Positions 53,542 to 63,505 of a stretch of DNA of 64,000 nucleotides are shown here, piece by piece. Each line of letters starts with the position of its first letter. The stretch's first letter is position 1. The DNA comes from Pacificibacter maritimus. GTDB lineage: Bacteria; Pseudomonadota; Alphaproteobacteria; Rhodobacterales; Rhodobacteraceae. The translations under genes were made by a program, and so were the position numbers. The notes under the pieces were generated by a model. The model had not been told where the DNA came from and did no database searches. It saw only the letters and a list, made by a program, of their open reading frames with translations. The stretch is taken from positions 760,031 through 824,030 of the forward strand of contig NZ_RKQK01000001.1 of the NCBI RefSeq assembly GCF_003814915.1, given 5' to 3'.

Positions 53542-54372
53542 ATGAAAATTGCCAGCTTTAACATCAATGGAATCAAAGCCCGCATCGATGCCCTAACCGA
53601 TTGGTTAAAAGAGGCTGATGTGGATGTGGTGGTCTTGCAAGAAATCAAATCTGTTGATGAAAACTTTCCCCGCGCCCATTTCGAAGACATGGGTTATATC
53701 GTTGAAACCCATGGACAAAAGTCATTCAATGGCGTCGCTATCTTGTCAAAACTGCCGCTGGAAGATGTCACGCGCGGCCTGCCAAACGGCGCGGGCATGG
53801 GGCGTGATGGCGCGGATGACATTGAGGCGCGCTATATTGAAGCAACCGTCATGGGCAAAGACAAAGCCCTGCGCATTTGCGGGCTCTATCTGCCAAATGG
53901 CAACCCTGTTGATTTGAACGCAGATGGAACGCCTGTCGCGGGCTCAAAATACGATTTCAAACTGAAATGGATGCAACGCTTGCATGACCGCGCGGCTGAA
54001 TTATTTGCACTGGAAGAACCGTTCTTGATGGCGGGCGATTTCAACCTGATTCCTCAAGCAGAGGATGCAAAACGCCCCGATGCTTGGCGTAAAGACGCGC
54101 TGTTTCGCCCTGAGAGCCGCGAAATGTTTCGCAAACTGATGGGTCAGGGCTTTACCGATGCCTTGCGGGTTAAAAACGCTGCGGATGAAACCTATACGTT
54201 TTGGGATTATCAAGCAGGTGCATTTGATCGCAATGATGGCATCCGCATTGACCATTTTTTACTGTGCCCGCAAGCTGCGGACCATTTGCAAGACTGCCAG
54301 ATTGATGCCTATGCACGTGCAAAGGCCAAACCATCAGACCATGTACCGATTTGGGTTGATCTTGATCTGTAA
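53542..54372 (+). CDS. xthA: Exodeoxyribonuclease III
   Basis: A 276-residue AP endonuclease/3' exonuclease of the base excision repair pathway. The family motifs are FNINGIKAR at the start, LQEIKSVDE with the metal-binding Glu, GLYLPNGNP, AGDFNLIPQ and a C-terminal SDHVPIW with the catalytic Asp-His pair. Length is typical. It is convergent with der and ends at a strong shared terminator. Confidence 0.95.
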   Translation: MKIASFNINGIKARIDALTDWLKEADVDVVVLQEIKSVDENFPRAHFEDMGYIVETHGQKSFNGVAILSKLPLEDVTRGLPNGAGMGRDGADDIEARYIEATVMGKDKALRICGLYLPNGNPVDLNADGTPVAGSKYDFKLKWMQRLHDRAAELFALEEPFLMAGDFNLIPQAEDAKRPDAWRKDALFRPESREMFRKLMGQGFTDALRVKNAADETYTFWDYQAGAFDRNDGIRIDHFLLCPQAADHLQDCQIDAYARAKAKPSDHVPIWVDLDL

Positions 54373-54398
54373 CCGATCACGCAGGTCATGCAGAGATG

Positions 54399-54436
54399 AA
54401 AAAACGGCGCGTCCTATCTGGATCGCGCCGTTTTTT
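54399..54436. terminator. Bidirectional terminator between xthA and der
   Basis: Arms AAAAAACGGCGCG (54399-54411) and CGCGCCGTTTTTT (54424-54436) form a perfect 13-bp stem with a 12-base loop. It serves both convergent transcripts. Confidence 0.92.
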
Positions 54437-54454
54437 AATAAAGTATGATCAAAC

Positions 54455-55945
54455 TCAGTAGCGCTTTTTCTCATCTGCGCGGCCCTTGCCCAAGTGTTTG
54501 CGCAGGCGTGAGGGCACGGATTTGGTTTTGTTTTTATAAGGGTTCGCATCAGCTTGATCGCGGAACCACAACCGAATGGGTGTGCCAGGCATATCAAAAT
54601 CGATCCGCAAGCCATTGATAAGATAGCGCTTATAGCTATCGTTCAATTTATCCGCATAAGAACACATCACCACAAAACCTGGTGGACGTGTTTTGGCTTG
54701 GGTCATGTAACGCAGACGAATGCGACGCCCACCTGGCGCGGGGGGCGGGTGCGCTTCGGTCATGGCTTTTAGCCAAGAATTCAAACGCGCCGTCGGTACG
54801 CGGCGGTTCCAAATTTCATGGGCTTTCAAAATGGCTTCTTGCAGCTTGTCCAAATTTTTGCCGGTTTTGGCAGAGACAGTCACAAGTTGCGCGCCTTTGA
54901 GCTGCGGCAATAAGCGTGCAAATTCTTCGCGCAAAAGCTTGGCTTTATTAGATTTATCGCCTTCTTCGTCCCATTTGTTGACCGCGATAACCACAGCGCG
55001 CCCTTCGCGTTCGGCCAAATCGGCAATGCGCAGGTCTTGCTGTTCAAACGGAATAGACACATCCAACAAAACAACCACAACTTCGGCGAATTTCACCGCG
55101 CGCAGACCGTCAGAGACAGATAGTTTTTCAAGCTTTTCCTGAACCTTGGCTTTTTTGCGCATCCCAGCCGTATCGAAGACACGCACAGGCGTGTCGTTCC
55201 AGTCCATCGTGACAGAAATACTGTCACGTGTGATACCAGCCTCGGGGCCAGTGAGCAGACGTTCTTCGCCAAGTAACTTATTGATAAGCGTAGATTTACC
55301 AGCGTTCGGGCGACCGACAACCGCGATCTGCAAAGGCTTTTCAAACGTAAATTCACGCGAGCCCCCCAAGGAATCGCCGTCTTCTTCGAAATCTTCATCT
55401 GTCAGGATAACATCTGTTTCAGGCGTATCACGCAGGGCGCGTTCTTCGAATTCTTCCGCAATAGGCACAAGCATATCGTAGAGATCAGACATGCCTTCGC
55501 CGTGCTCTGCAGACATACGCACGGGGTCGCCGAGACCAAGGGAATAGGCTTCAAGAAAACCAGATTCACCTGCGTGGCCTTCGGCTTTGTTGACCCCCAA
55601 GATCACACGCGCGGATTTACGGCGCAGGATGTCAGCAAAAACTTCATCCGCAGGTAAAATCCCTGTGCGACCATCGACCAAAAACAGACAGACATCCGCC
55701 ATGCCAACAGCGCGTTCAGTCAAGGCCCGCATCCGCCCTTGCAGGCTTTCATCTGTGGCCTCTTCCAAGCCCGCAGTATCGATCACGGTAAAGGGCAAAC
55801 CTTGCAATTTGGCTTCGCCTTCGCGCAGATCGCGGGTCACGCCTGGTTGGTCATCAACCAATGCCAAACGGCGCCCAACCAAACGGTTGAACAGGGTCGA
55901 TTTGCCCACATTCGGGCGGCCAACGATTGCAAGTGTAAAACTCAT
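54455..55945 (-). CDS. der: Ribosome biogenesis GTPase Der (EngA)
   Basis: A 496-residue GTPase with two G domains and a C-terminal KH-like domain, needed for 50S assembly. P-loops are GRPNVGKST (near residue 8) and GRPNAGKST (near 210). The base-recognition motifs are NKAEG and NKWDE. The linker between the two G domains is acidic. The C-terminus is basic with an Arg/Lys tail. It follows bamB, with which it forms the common yfgM-bamB-der group. Confidence 0.95.
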   Translation of the reverse strand: MSFTLAIVGRPNVGKSTLFNRLVGRRLALVDDQPGVTRDLREGEAKLQGLPFTVIDTAGLEEATDESLQGRMRALTERAVGMADVCLFLVDGRTGILPADEVFADILRRKSARVILGVNKAEGHAGESGFLEAYSLGLGDPVRMSAEHGEGMSDLYDMLVPIAEEFEERALRDTPETDVILTDEDFEEDGDSLGGSREFTFEKPLQIAVVGRPNAGKSTLINKLLGEERLLTGPEAGITRDSISVTMDWNDTPVRVFDTAGMRKKAKVQEKLEKLSVSDGLRAVKFAEVVVVLLDVSIPFEQQDLRIADLAEREGRAVVIAVNKWDEEGDKSNKAKLLREEFARLLPQLKGAQLVTVSAKTGKNLDKLQEAILKAHEIWNRRVPTARLNSWLKAMTEAHPPPAPGGRRIRLRYMTQAKTRPPGFVVMCSYADKLNDSYKRYLINGLRIDFDMPGTPIRLWFRDQADANPYKNKTKSVPSRLRKHLGKGRADEKKRY

Positions 55946-56045
55946 GGGAGATCCCGCTTTTCATATCAAGTGGCCCCGATACACCCAAAGGGCGTTCGGG
56001 GTAAAGGGTAAAGCGCATTAACGGTGGTATAGGGCGCAGTTGGCC

Positions 56046-57374
56046 CTATTTCACAGCCGCCAAAGTGCCATTTTCAAGCAAAACATACATGACACCACCA
56101 ACGACAATAGGATCAGAGGCAGCACCAGCAGGCAAAGCGATCTGAGTGCTCAAAGCGCCATTTGTCGGGGAAAACCCGCGCAAAATCTTATCGGATGAGG
56201 CGACCCAAAGTTTGCCACCCGCAGCCACAGGTCCGTAATGGGCGAATACATCTTTGCGTTTGCGGATTTTATCCGTGGTAAAATATGGCAATTGCTGACG
56301 CCAAATCACGGAACCATCTTGTGCAGACAAACGCACAAGTTGACCACGATCCGAGATCAAGAACACAGATCCACCAATCACCGACGCGGGGCTGTAAGCG
56401 CCTTCATCGGCTGTCCAGCGACGTGCGCCTGTTTCCATATCATAGGCCGCATAGCGCCCCGCTTGGTTGCCCATGTAGACCGTATTGCCAAGGATAACAG
56501 GGTCGGATGTGATGTCAGACACATTGGCATAAACCACGCCCGCACGTTGCCCCGCCAAGGAGGCTGACCACAATTGCGTGCCGCCTTTGCGGAACACGCC
56601 CAAGATGTCACCCGATGCGAATGGCACAACCGCCAAACGATCATTTACAGCAGGCGCCGCAGCGCCGACCCGTGACGCGGTTGTTTCAGAACCTGAAACC
56701 TGCCATTTCACCAGACCCGTCACCAAATCAATCGCCCAAAGCTGCGAATCGCCCCCAACCACATAGGCCAAACCTTTGTGGATCGTCAGACCAGAGGCCC
56801 CTGCCGCATCCAAGCGCTGACGCCATTTGACAGCGCCGCTGGTGAGATCAAAGGCCACGACTTCGCCATAGGCTGAGGCCGCCAAAAGTGTATCGCCAGA
56901 AAGTGCCAAAGAGCCGCTAGAGGCGTCGCCACGATTTTCTGTGCTCGGCGTCAAATCCGCAGACCAAATCAATCCGCCAGTAGAGGCAGAGACCACAGAG
57001 ACTGTCGCGCCAGCATCATAGGTCGCGATCACGCCATTTCCTGCAACAGGTGCGGATGCAATACGCAGTTTGCGTGTGTTTCCTTTGCCGATCGGCGCGG
57101 TCCATGCAACCACAGGCGTACCTGCGGTGAAAGCATTGTGACCAGAGGCATGAGACGCGGATCCGCCCGCATGGGTCCAGCTGGCGCGTGACACCTGATT
57201 GCCCAGTGAAATGGCTGCAGATCGGTTGGCCTGTGCTGACTGCGTATCCGTGGCAGGCGCACCAGTGCGCGCGTCCAGACGCACGCCTTGTAAGATCACA
57301 TTGTTCGGATCAGAACAGGCCGATAGGCCAATCGCCAATAAAAGTAGCCCTGTTTTACCAGCCTGAGCGATCAT
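56046..57374 (-). CDS. bamB: Outer-membrane assembly lipoprotein BamB
   Basis: A 442-residue lipoprotein with a lipobox LSAC (Cys20) and a PQQ-like eight-bladed beta-propeller, with repeated GLAYVVGGDSQLWAIDL and NTVYMGNQAGRYAAYDM type blades. BamB helps BamA receive substrates handed on by SurA. It lies between the yfgM-like gene and der, a conserved order. The N-terminal region after the lipid has a linker of about 60 residues before the first blade. Confidence 0.92.
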   Translation of the reverse strand: MIAQAGKTGLLLLAIGLSACSDPNNVILQGVRLDARTGAPATDTQSAQANRSAAISLGNQVSRASWTHAGGSASHASGHNAFTAGTPVVAWTAPIGKGNTRKLRIASAPVAGNGVIATYDAGATVSVVSASTGGLIWSADLTPSTENRGDASSGSLALSGDTLLAASAYGEVVAFDLTSGAVKWRQRLDAAGASGLTIHKGLAYVVGGDSQLWAIDLVTGLVKWQVSGSETTASRVGAAAPAVNDRLAVVPFASGDILGVFRKGGTQLWSASLAGQRAGVVYANVSDITSDPVILGNTVYMGNQAGRYAAYDMETGARRWTADEGAYSPASVIGGSVFLISDRGQLVRLSAQDGSVIWRQQLPYFTTDKIRKRKDVFAHYGPVAAGGKLWVASSDKILRGFSPTNGALSTQIALPAGAASDPIVVGGVMYVLLENGTLAAVK

Positions 57375-57485
57375 AGGAAGATCCTTCGTCCAAATTCAGT
57401 TTGCAAGCGCCACACTGGTGACCCTTTAAGCGTGTTCATGCAGCACAGGGGACTGCGATCAGCCCCCTCGCCGTTATTTCAAGCC

Positions 57486-58145
57486 CTATTGTGGGGCAGG
57501 ATCGGCACCAAGGGCAACGATCATTTGCAAGCTTCGGCGGCGAAGCGCCTCGGTTGCTTCTACGTCTTGTGAGATAGCGCGCAGGCCGTTGACGGCCACT
57601 TGAATATCACCCAATTCGACCTGTGCTGTTGCGATCTGTTCTTCTGCCAGCAAGCGGTAAGGTGCGCCAGGTGACGCGATCCCTGCGAGCTGCGTGATAC
57701 GATCTTCGGGTGAAATTTCACTTGCACCGATCATAGCCGTTTTTAAGATCGCCAAATCCCGAAATACAGCATCTAGGGTCGCATCAACTGTATAGGGCGC
57801 CAGCGCAGAAATCGCAGCCTTGGTATCGCCTGCGGCGTGCAATTCGCCTGCGCGGATCATATCGGCCACCAAACGTGCTGACCCCGTGATGCCAGCCTCT
57901 TGCAAGGCTGCGGCGCGTGCTTTTGCATCATCGCCGCCCGCACTCAGGGCTGCGGTAATCGCATCGCCATTCGCCTGAGCAGCACTGGCGGCTTTGGCTT
58001 TGGACCATTCATTATAGGATGCGCCACCGACGATGCCAATCACAGCGACAACACCGATCCAACCGTATTTGCGCAACAAGCCATAAAGCTTGTCGCGTTG
58101 CACTTCTTCGGTCACCTCATCGATGAAACTATCTGTATCGCTCAC
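57486..58145 (-). CDS. yfgM: YfgM-like inner-membrane protein with TPR-like periplasmic domain
   Basis: A 219-residue protein with a short cytoplasmic start, a single transmembrane helix at about residues 29-46 (WIGVVAVIGIVGGASYNEW) and a helical periplasmic domain of TPR-like repeats. In E. coli YfgM binds the SecYEG translocon with PpiD and is a periplasmic chaperone helper. The start is a GTG at 58145 with GGGGG before it. It leads the yfgM-bamB-der group. The C-terminus contains QIATAQVELGDIQVAVNGL, typical of the last repeat. Confidence 0.87.
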   Translation of the reverse strand: MSDTDSFIDEVTEEVQRDKLYGLLRKYGWIGVVAVIGIVGGASYNEWSKAKAASAAQANGDAITAALSAGGDDAKARAAALQEAGITGSARLVADMIRAGELHAAGDTKAAISALAPYTVDATLDAVFRDLAILKTAMIGASEISPEDRITQLAGIASPGAPYRLLAEEQIATAQVELGDIQVAVNGLRAISQDVEATEALRRRSLQMIVALGADPAPQ

Positions 58146-58660
58146 ACTGGCCCCCAGCTTTGTCTTTCTCGTCGTGCGGCGTCAATTTGCCCACGTTTTG
58201 ATTGTCTTGCGCACTCTCTTACCCTGAACCGCAAAGCATTGCCAAGGGCATGTCCCTTTAACCTTGCTTCTCGGTATCAATTTTCCGCACTGTAGATGTC
58301 TACTTCACGACGTGTATGTCGTAAAACGATACATCATAGGCCGCATTTTGTGCGCAATTGCGACTAGCAGATTGTGCAGTTTGTCGATTGAGGTCAATTG
58401 AAATCACCTTTGTCGGTCCTAACTCATCAAAACACGGGATTTGATCGTCTTAGGCTTGCCTATTTGAACGCTTGGTTCCATTCTGTCGGCAAGTTTATGC
58501 TTAGGGAATAGCGTTTGACGTTAAGCTGCATTTGTTTGTGGCTGAAACCCTAAATTATTTGTCAGCCTTGCTTTCCACAAAGTGGTGGAGACCACAGTTG
58601 GCTTGATCGAAACCATCGCTGGCCCGCGCCTGCAAAATATATACGGAAAACAATTCTCTC
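58146..58660. other. 515-base divergent region before the RND operon
   Basis: This is the longest stretch without a gene. It carries promoters for the yfgM-bamB-der group and the RND operon. Three short dyads are visible: GTAGATGTCTAC at 58292-58303, ACGAC-N6-GTCGT at 58307-58322 and GTGGT-GGAG-ACCAC at 58582-58595. No ORF with a credible start and no known RNA was found, and no regulator gene lies next to the pump. Confidence 0.45.
58582..58595. promoter_or_regulatory. Candidate operator upstream of the RND operon
   Basis: GTGGT-GGAG-ACCAC is a 14-base dyad with 5-base arms, about 65 bases before the adaptor ATG. Efflux operons are commonly controlled by a TetR or MarR repressor at such a site; the repressor would be encoded elsewhere. 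The arms are short enough to arise by chance. Confidence 0.3.
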
Positions 58661-59761
58661 ATGCGTATTATGTCCATCGTCATCGCTGTGCTTGTGAGCA
58701 TCGGCTTGTATTTCTTTATTTTTGATCGAGATCAGCTGACTGGGAACCAAGTTTCCGAAACAGAAAGTGACGAAACGCCCGCCCCACCCGGATTGAGCGA
58801 CACCAAAGAGGCAAAGCCGGTCTCAGTTGTGGCGATACATTCGGTCGCGCGCGAATTGGACAGCGCTGTGATCTTGCGCGGCGAAACCGAAGCGGCGCGT
58901 CAAGTAAAAGTCACGGCCCAGACGGGGGGCCAAGTGGTGTCAGACCCCTTGCGCAAAGGGGCATATGTGAAACAAGATCAACTGCTTTGCGAGCTTGATC
59001 CAGGCATACGCGCATCAACTTTGGCACAGGCGCGCGCTGCATTGGCAGAGGCCGAAGTGGGTTTGAAAAACGCGCAAAAACTATCAGAGGGTGGTTTTGC
59101 GGCAGAAACACGCGTGCTTTCCGCCGAAGCCGCATTAGAAAATGCCCGTGCAAGTGTTGCCCAAGCCCAAATCGATATCGACCGTTTGAAAATCACAGCA
59201 CCTTTTGCAGGTCTTTTGGAAACTGACACAGCAGAATACGGCACATTGCTTCAAGCGGGATCTGAATGTGCGACGGTCATTCAACTTGACCCGATCAAAC
59301 TGGTTGGATTTGCCCCAGAAGCCGAAGTCAACAAGATAGAAGTCGGGGCTTTGGCGGGGGCACGTTTGATTTCAGGCCAGACCGTTTCGGGGCGTGTGAC
59401 GTTTTTGTCCCGCTCTTCCGATCCCGCCACGCGGACATTCCGCGTTGAAATGGAAGTGCCAAACACAGACTTTACCATTCGCGATGGTCAAACCGTCGAA
59501 ATCGGCATTTCATCCGCAGGCCGTTTGGCGCATTTGGTGGCGCAATCTGCTTTGACGCTCAACAATGACGGCGTGATCGGCCTGCGTACGGTCAATGCTG
59601 ACAATATTGTCGAATTCAACCCCATCGAAGTGATCCGCGATACGCAAGACGGCATTTGGGTCGCAGGTTTGCCCCAACAGGCTGATATCATCACAGTGGG
59701 CCATGAATATGTGCGCGAAGGTGTGATTGTAGATCCTCATTTTGAGGAGCAAACCCAATGA
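58661..59761 (+). CDS. RND efflux periplasmic adaptor subunit
   Basis: A 366-residue membrane-fusion protein with an N-terminal hydrophobic anchor (SIVIAVLVSIGLYFFIF). A lipoyl/biotinyl-like domain is split by a coiled-coil hairpin (about residues 95-165, with TLAQARAALAEAEVG and ALENARASVAQAQIDI), then beta-barrel and membrane-proximal parts follow. It couples the inner-membrane pump to an outer-membrane channel, which is not in the window. It overlaps the permease start by 4 bases (ATGA), so the stoichiometry is coupled. The substrate is unknown. Confidence 0.93.
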   Translation: MRIMSIVIAVLVSIGLYFFIFDRDQLTGNQVSETESDETPAPPGLSDTKEAKPVSVVAIHSVARELDSAVILRGETEAARQVKVTAQTGGQVVSDPLRKGAYVKQDQLLCELDPGIRASTLAQARAALAEAEVGLKNAQKLSEGGFAAETRVLSAEAALENARASVAQAQIDIDRLKITAPFAGLLETDTAEYGTLLQAGSECATVIQLDPIKLVGFAPEAEVNKIEVGALAGARLISGQTVSGRVTFLSRSSDPATRTFRVEMEVPNTDFTIRDGQTVEIGISSAGRLAHLVAQSALTLNNDGVIGLRTVNADNIVEFNPIEVIRDTQDGIWVAGLPQQADIITVGHEYVREGVIVDPHFEEQTQ

Positions 59762-62700
59762 CTGGAATAGTCGATTGGGCGGGAGAACGCGCCCGCATGA
59801 TCATGGCCTTTATTATCCTAACCCTTGTGGTTGGGGGAGCAGCCTATGTGAATGTGCCCAAAGAAGGCGAACCCGATATCGAGATTCCCGCCTTGTTTGT
59901 ATCGGTTCCCTTTCAAGGGATTTCAGCCGAAGACAGTGAACGTTTATTGGTCAAGCCGATGGAAACGGAATTGTCGGATCTCGACGGCTTAGATGTGATG
60001 TCGGGCACAGCCGCTGAAGGCTATGCGGGCATTGCGTTGCAATTTGAATTCGGCTGGGACAAATCCCAAGTCATGGCCGATGTGCGCGACCGCATGAGCC
60101 GTGTCGAGGGAAAATTTCCCGCAGGTGCTGACAACTATACGATCAACGAAATCAACTTTTCTGAATTTCCGATCCTTATCGTTAACCTGACAGGCGACGT
60201 GCCAGAACGTACTTTGGTGCAATATGCGCGCAGGCTGCAAGATCGCCTTGAAGGACTGGAACCTGTTCTAGAAGCGCAACTCACTGGCAACCGCGATGAG
60301 ATGTTAGAGGTCTTGATAGACCCTCTGCGTCTTGAGGCCTATAACGTCACAGCCCAAGAATTGATCCAAGTGGTCACCAGCAACAACCAATTGGTCGCAG
60401 CGGGTGAAGTCAGCACCAACTCAGGCACCTTCGGCCTGAAAATCCCAGCATCCTTTGATGACCAAGGCGATGTGATGGAACTGCCTGTCAAGGTAAACGG
60501 CGACCGAGTGATCACCTTAGGCGATCTGGCCACGATCAATCTGACCTTTGAAGACCGCGAAGGCACCGCACGGTTTAACGGTGTCGACAGCGTTGCTTTA
60601 CAAATCGTGAAACGCAAAGGCTTTCCGATTATTGACACTGTTGAATTGCTAAAATCCGAAGTGGATGCCGAAGTCAGCACATGGCCTGAGACCCTGCAAG
60701 AAGCCATTACTGTCGGCACGTCCAACGATCAATCGACCCAAGTGGCCTCAATGGTTAGCCAACTTGAAGGCTCGGTTTTGACGGCTGTGGCTTTGGTGAT
60801 GATCGTGGTCCTCGCCTCGCTCGGCATCAGATCCGCCCTTTTGGTTGGCTTTGCAATTCCCACATCCTTTTTGCTGTGCTTCATTCTACTGAGCCTTTTG
60901 GGCATTACCATTTCCAATATCGTTATGTTCGGTTTGATTTTGGCCGTTGGCATGTTGGTCGATGGCGCCATTGTTGTTGTCGAATACGCAGATCGCAAAA
61001 TGTCCGAAGGTGAAGGCCCGATGGCGGCCTTTGTTGAAGCTGCAAAACGCATGTTCTGGCCGATTGTGTCATCGACTGCGACAACACTTTGCGCGTTTTT
61101 GCCCCTGCTGTTCTGGCCTGGTGTTGCGGGACAATTTATGGGCATGTTGCCGATCACCATTATCTTTGTTCTGAGTGCGTCACTGATTGTCGCCTTGATT
61201 TACCTGCCCGTTATGGGCGGCGTTTCAGGGCGTATTTCGCGGCTGTTTGACAACAGCTCTGCGGTGCTCAAAGCCAACCTGCCATGGATTGTGCGTGCGG
61301 CACTTGTGGTGCCTTGCACATATTTGGTCTTTGTCGCGCTGCGCCAGCTGATGAATCCAAGCTATCTTTTTGGGGGCACAGCCCCTGATGGGCCAGCGGG
61401 TTTGATTCTTGGCGGCGTGTTATTTGTGATCGGCTCGTCCTTATCTGGGATCACTTTGGCGGCAGCGGGTCGCGACAAGTCAGAAACCAAGGTCAGCACA
61501 GGCTACAAACGCTCGCCCTTTGGCTGGTTTACTTACGCCATTGCAGGCAACCCTGTAATGCCGCTGGTGACCATCGCCCTCGTTATCGGCAGCGTGTTGA
61601 CCATCTTCAATTTCTACGGAACCCATGGCAAGGGCGTTGAGTTTTTTCCAGCAGGAGAACCCGAGCAGGCTATTATTTACGTGCGCGCGCGGGGCAACCT
61701 GTCTTTGGCTGAAAAAGACGCACTGGTAAAACAAGTTGAAGACACAGTGCTGACCCAAGTCGGTGTCGACAACGCCTTTACATTTGCAGGGGCTGGCGGG
61801 CTGAACGCCAACACGGGTGGCGGCGAAGGCCCACGGGATACGATCGGGCAAATTCAAGTCGAATTGATCCCTTGGGATGATCGCCCAACCACCACCGAAG
61901 ACGGCTTTTTGTTCTTTGAAAACACATTTGTATCCGAAGAATTTGATGGCAATTATGTCTTGGACCAACTGCAAGAGCGTATTGACCAAATTCCTGGTAT
62001 CTATGGCGAAATCACCGAACTCACAGGCGGTCCGTCTTCTGCAAAACCTGTGCACCTGCGTTTGGCTGGTGATGATTTTGAGGCCCTAGATCAAGCCGTG
62101 ACAGTGGTGCGCGACAAATATGAAGCCACCCAAGGTTTGGCGGATATCGAAGACACCCGTCCGCTTCCTGGCATTGATTGGCAAATTGATGTGGATATCG
62201 CCAAAGCGGGCCGTTACGGCGCAGATGTCGCGACCATTGGCGGGATGGTGCAGCTTGTGACCCGTGGGATCACCTTGGACACCATGCGCGTGCCAAGCTC
62301 GGATGAAGAAATTGATATCCGTGTCAGAATGCCCGAAAAAGACCGCGTGATGTCAACTTTGGACAGCCTAAAAGTGCGCACGCCAGAGGGTCTTGTGCCT
62401 TTGTCGAATTTCATCACGCGCAAACCCGTGCAAAAATTGGCACAGATCGACCGCATTGATCAAAAGCGCTATTTTGACGTCAAAGCAGGTGTGACCCCTG
62501 ATTTAACAACCGCTGATGGCACCATCATCACCCCAACAGAACGCATAGAATTGCTGACAGCTTGGCTCACAGACGAGGCTGATTTGCCGCAAGGTGTGAC
62601 GTGGGAATGGACAGGCGATGACGAAGAACAACGCGAAACAGGTGCGTTTCTTGGCAAGGCTTTTGCCGCAGCCCTCGCGCTGATGTTCATCATTTTGCTG

Positions 62701-63438
62701 GCTCAGTTCAATTCTTTCTACAACTCCATTTTGGTGCTTATGGCTGTTGTGATGTCCACCGCAGGGGTTCTGGTGGGGCTTTTGGTAATGGATATGACCT
62801 TTGGCTTCATCATGACAGGCGTGGGGATCGTTGCGCTGGCGGGGATTGTGGTGAACAACAACATCGTTTTGATCGACACCTTCCAAGACTATTCGCGGTT
62901 TATGCCGCGCATTGATGCCATCGTGCGCACCGCCGAAGATCGCATTCGCCCTGTTCTTTTGACCACCATCACCACAATGGCTGGCCTAACACCCATGATG
63001 TTTGGCCTGTCTTTGGATTTCGTTGATGGTGGATATTCGATCAACTCGCCGACTGCGGCTTTCTGGACAAACCTTGCCACGGCTGTGGTCTTTGGTCTGG
63101 GGATTTCCACAATCCTGACGCTGGTGTTCACCCCTGCTATGCTGGCGCTGCGGGTGTGGTTCTGGGTGATTATGCGCTATATCTTCAGCCGACTTGCCAT
63201 TTTACTTGGGCGCGAAGGCCGTCGCGCGCAGGATTTCATTTTGGCAAAAGAGGCCAAGCGTACCCGCGATCCTGAATTCATCTGGGATGCAGTTTGGCCA
63301 CCGCAGCAAGACACCCATAGCGAGGCAGATCCAGCGCCTGATGCACAGCGTGAGGATGACAGTGAGCCTGATCCAAAACCCAAAACGGTGAAGCCTCCGA
63401 AGTCGTCCAAATCGGGAAGTGCCAAAGCCGCAGAGTAA
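59758..63438 (+). CDS. RND efflux permease with an apparent extra hydrophobic hairpin and a charged tail
   Basis: A 1226-residue AcrB-superfamily pump, longer than the usual 1030-1050. Two porter domains and twelve classical transmembrane segments are visible. Between segment 6 (ending near residue 487) and segment 7 (starting near 598) lie about 105 residues instead of roughly 40, including two hydrophobic stretches at about 509-532 and 549-570. The proton-relay region reads GMLVDGAIVV, with one Asp where AcrB has two. The last 60 residues are Pro/Glu/Asp/Lys-rich and cytoplasmic. Its substrates are unknown; it may export drugs, bile-like or metal-linked compounds. Confidence 0.93.
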   Translation: MTGIVDWAGERARMIMAFIILTLVVGGAAYVNVPKEGEPDIEIPALFVSVPFQGISAEDSERLLVKPMETELSDLDGLDVMSGTAAEGYAGIALQFEFGWDKSQVMADVRDRMSRVEGKFPAGADNYTINEINFSEFPILIVNLTGDVPERTLVQYARRLQDRLEGLEPVLEAQLTGNRDEMLEVLIDPLRLEAYNVTAQELIQVVTSNNQLVAAGEVSTNSGTFGLKIPASFDDQGDVMELPVKVNGDRVITLGDLATINLTFEDREGTARFNGVDSVALQIVKRKGFPIIDTVELLKSEVDAEVSTWPETLQEAITVGTSNDQSTQVASMVSQLEGSVLTAVALVMIVVLASLGIRSALLVGFAIPTSFLLCFILLSLLGITISNIVMFGLILAVGMLVDGAIVVVEYADRKMSEGEGPMAAFVEAAKRMFWPIVSSTATTLCAFLPLLFWPGVAGQFMGMLPITIIFVLSASLIVALIYLPVMGGVSGRISRLFDNSSAVLKANLPWIVRAALVVPCTYLVFVALRQLMNPSYLFGGTAPDGPAGLILGGVLFVIGSSLSGITLAAAGRDKSETKVSTGYKRSPFGWFTYAIAGNPVMPLVTIALVIGSVLTIFNFYGTHGKGVEFFPAGEPEQAIIYVRARGNLSLAEKDALVKQVEDTVLTQVGVDNAFTFAGAGGLNANTGGGEGPRDTIGQIQVELIPWDDRPTTTEDGFLFFENTFVSEEFDGNYVLDQLQERIDQIPGIYGEITELTGGPSSAKPVHLRLAGDDFEALDQAVTVVRDKYEATQGLADIEDTRPLPGIDWQIDVDIAKAGRYGADVATIGGMVQLVTRGITLDTMRVPSSDEEIDIRVRMPEKDRVMSTLDSLKVRTPEGLVPLSNFITRKPVQKLAQIDRIDQKRYFDVKAGVTPDLTTADGTIITPTERIELLTAWLTDEADLPQGVTWEWTGDDEEQRETGAFLGKAFAAALALMFIILLAQFNSFYNSILVLMAVVMSTAGVLVGLLVMDMTFGFIMTGVGIVALAGIVVNNNIVLIDTFQDYSRFMPRIDAIVRTAEDRIRPVLLTTITTMAGLTPMMFGLSLDFVDGGYSINSPTAAFWTNLATAVVFGLGISTILTLVFTPAMLALRVWFWVIMRYIFSRLAILLGREGRRAQDFILAKEAKRTRDPEFIWDAVWPPQQDTHSEADPAPDAQREDDSEPDPKPKTVKPPKSSKSGSAKAAE

Positions 63439-63451
63439 GCCGCAAGAAAAC

Positions 63452-63474
63452 GCCCGCGTGTTGATCACGCGGGC
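63452..63474. terminator. Bidirectional terminator between the RND operon and dusA
   Basis: Arms GCCCGCGTG (63452-63460) and CACGCGGGC (63466-63474) form a perfect 9-bp stem with a TTGAT loop. T-rich sequence follows on the plus strand, and GTTTTC on the minus strand. Confidence 0.8.
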
Positions 63475-63505
63475 CTTTGCTTTTTGTCGCCGAAGCTCAA
63501 GCGGT

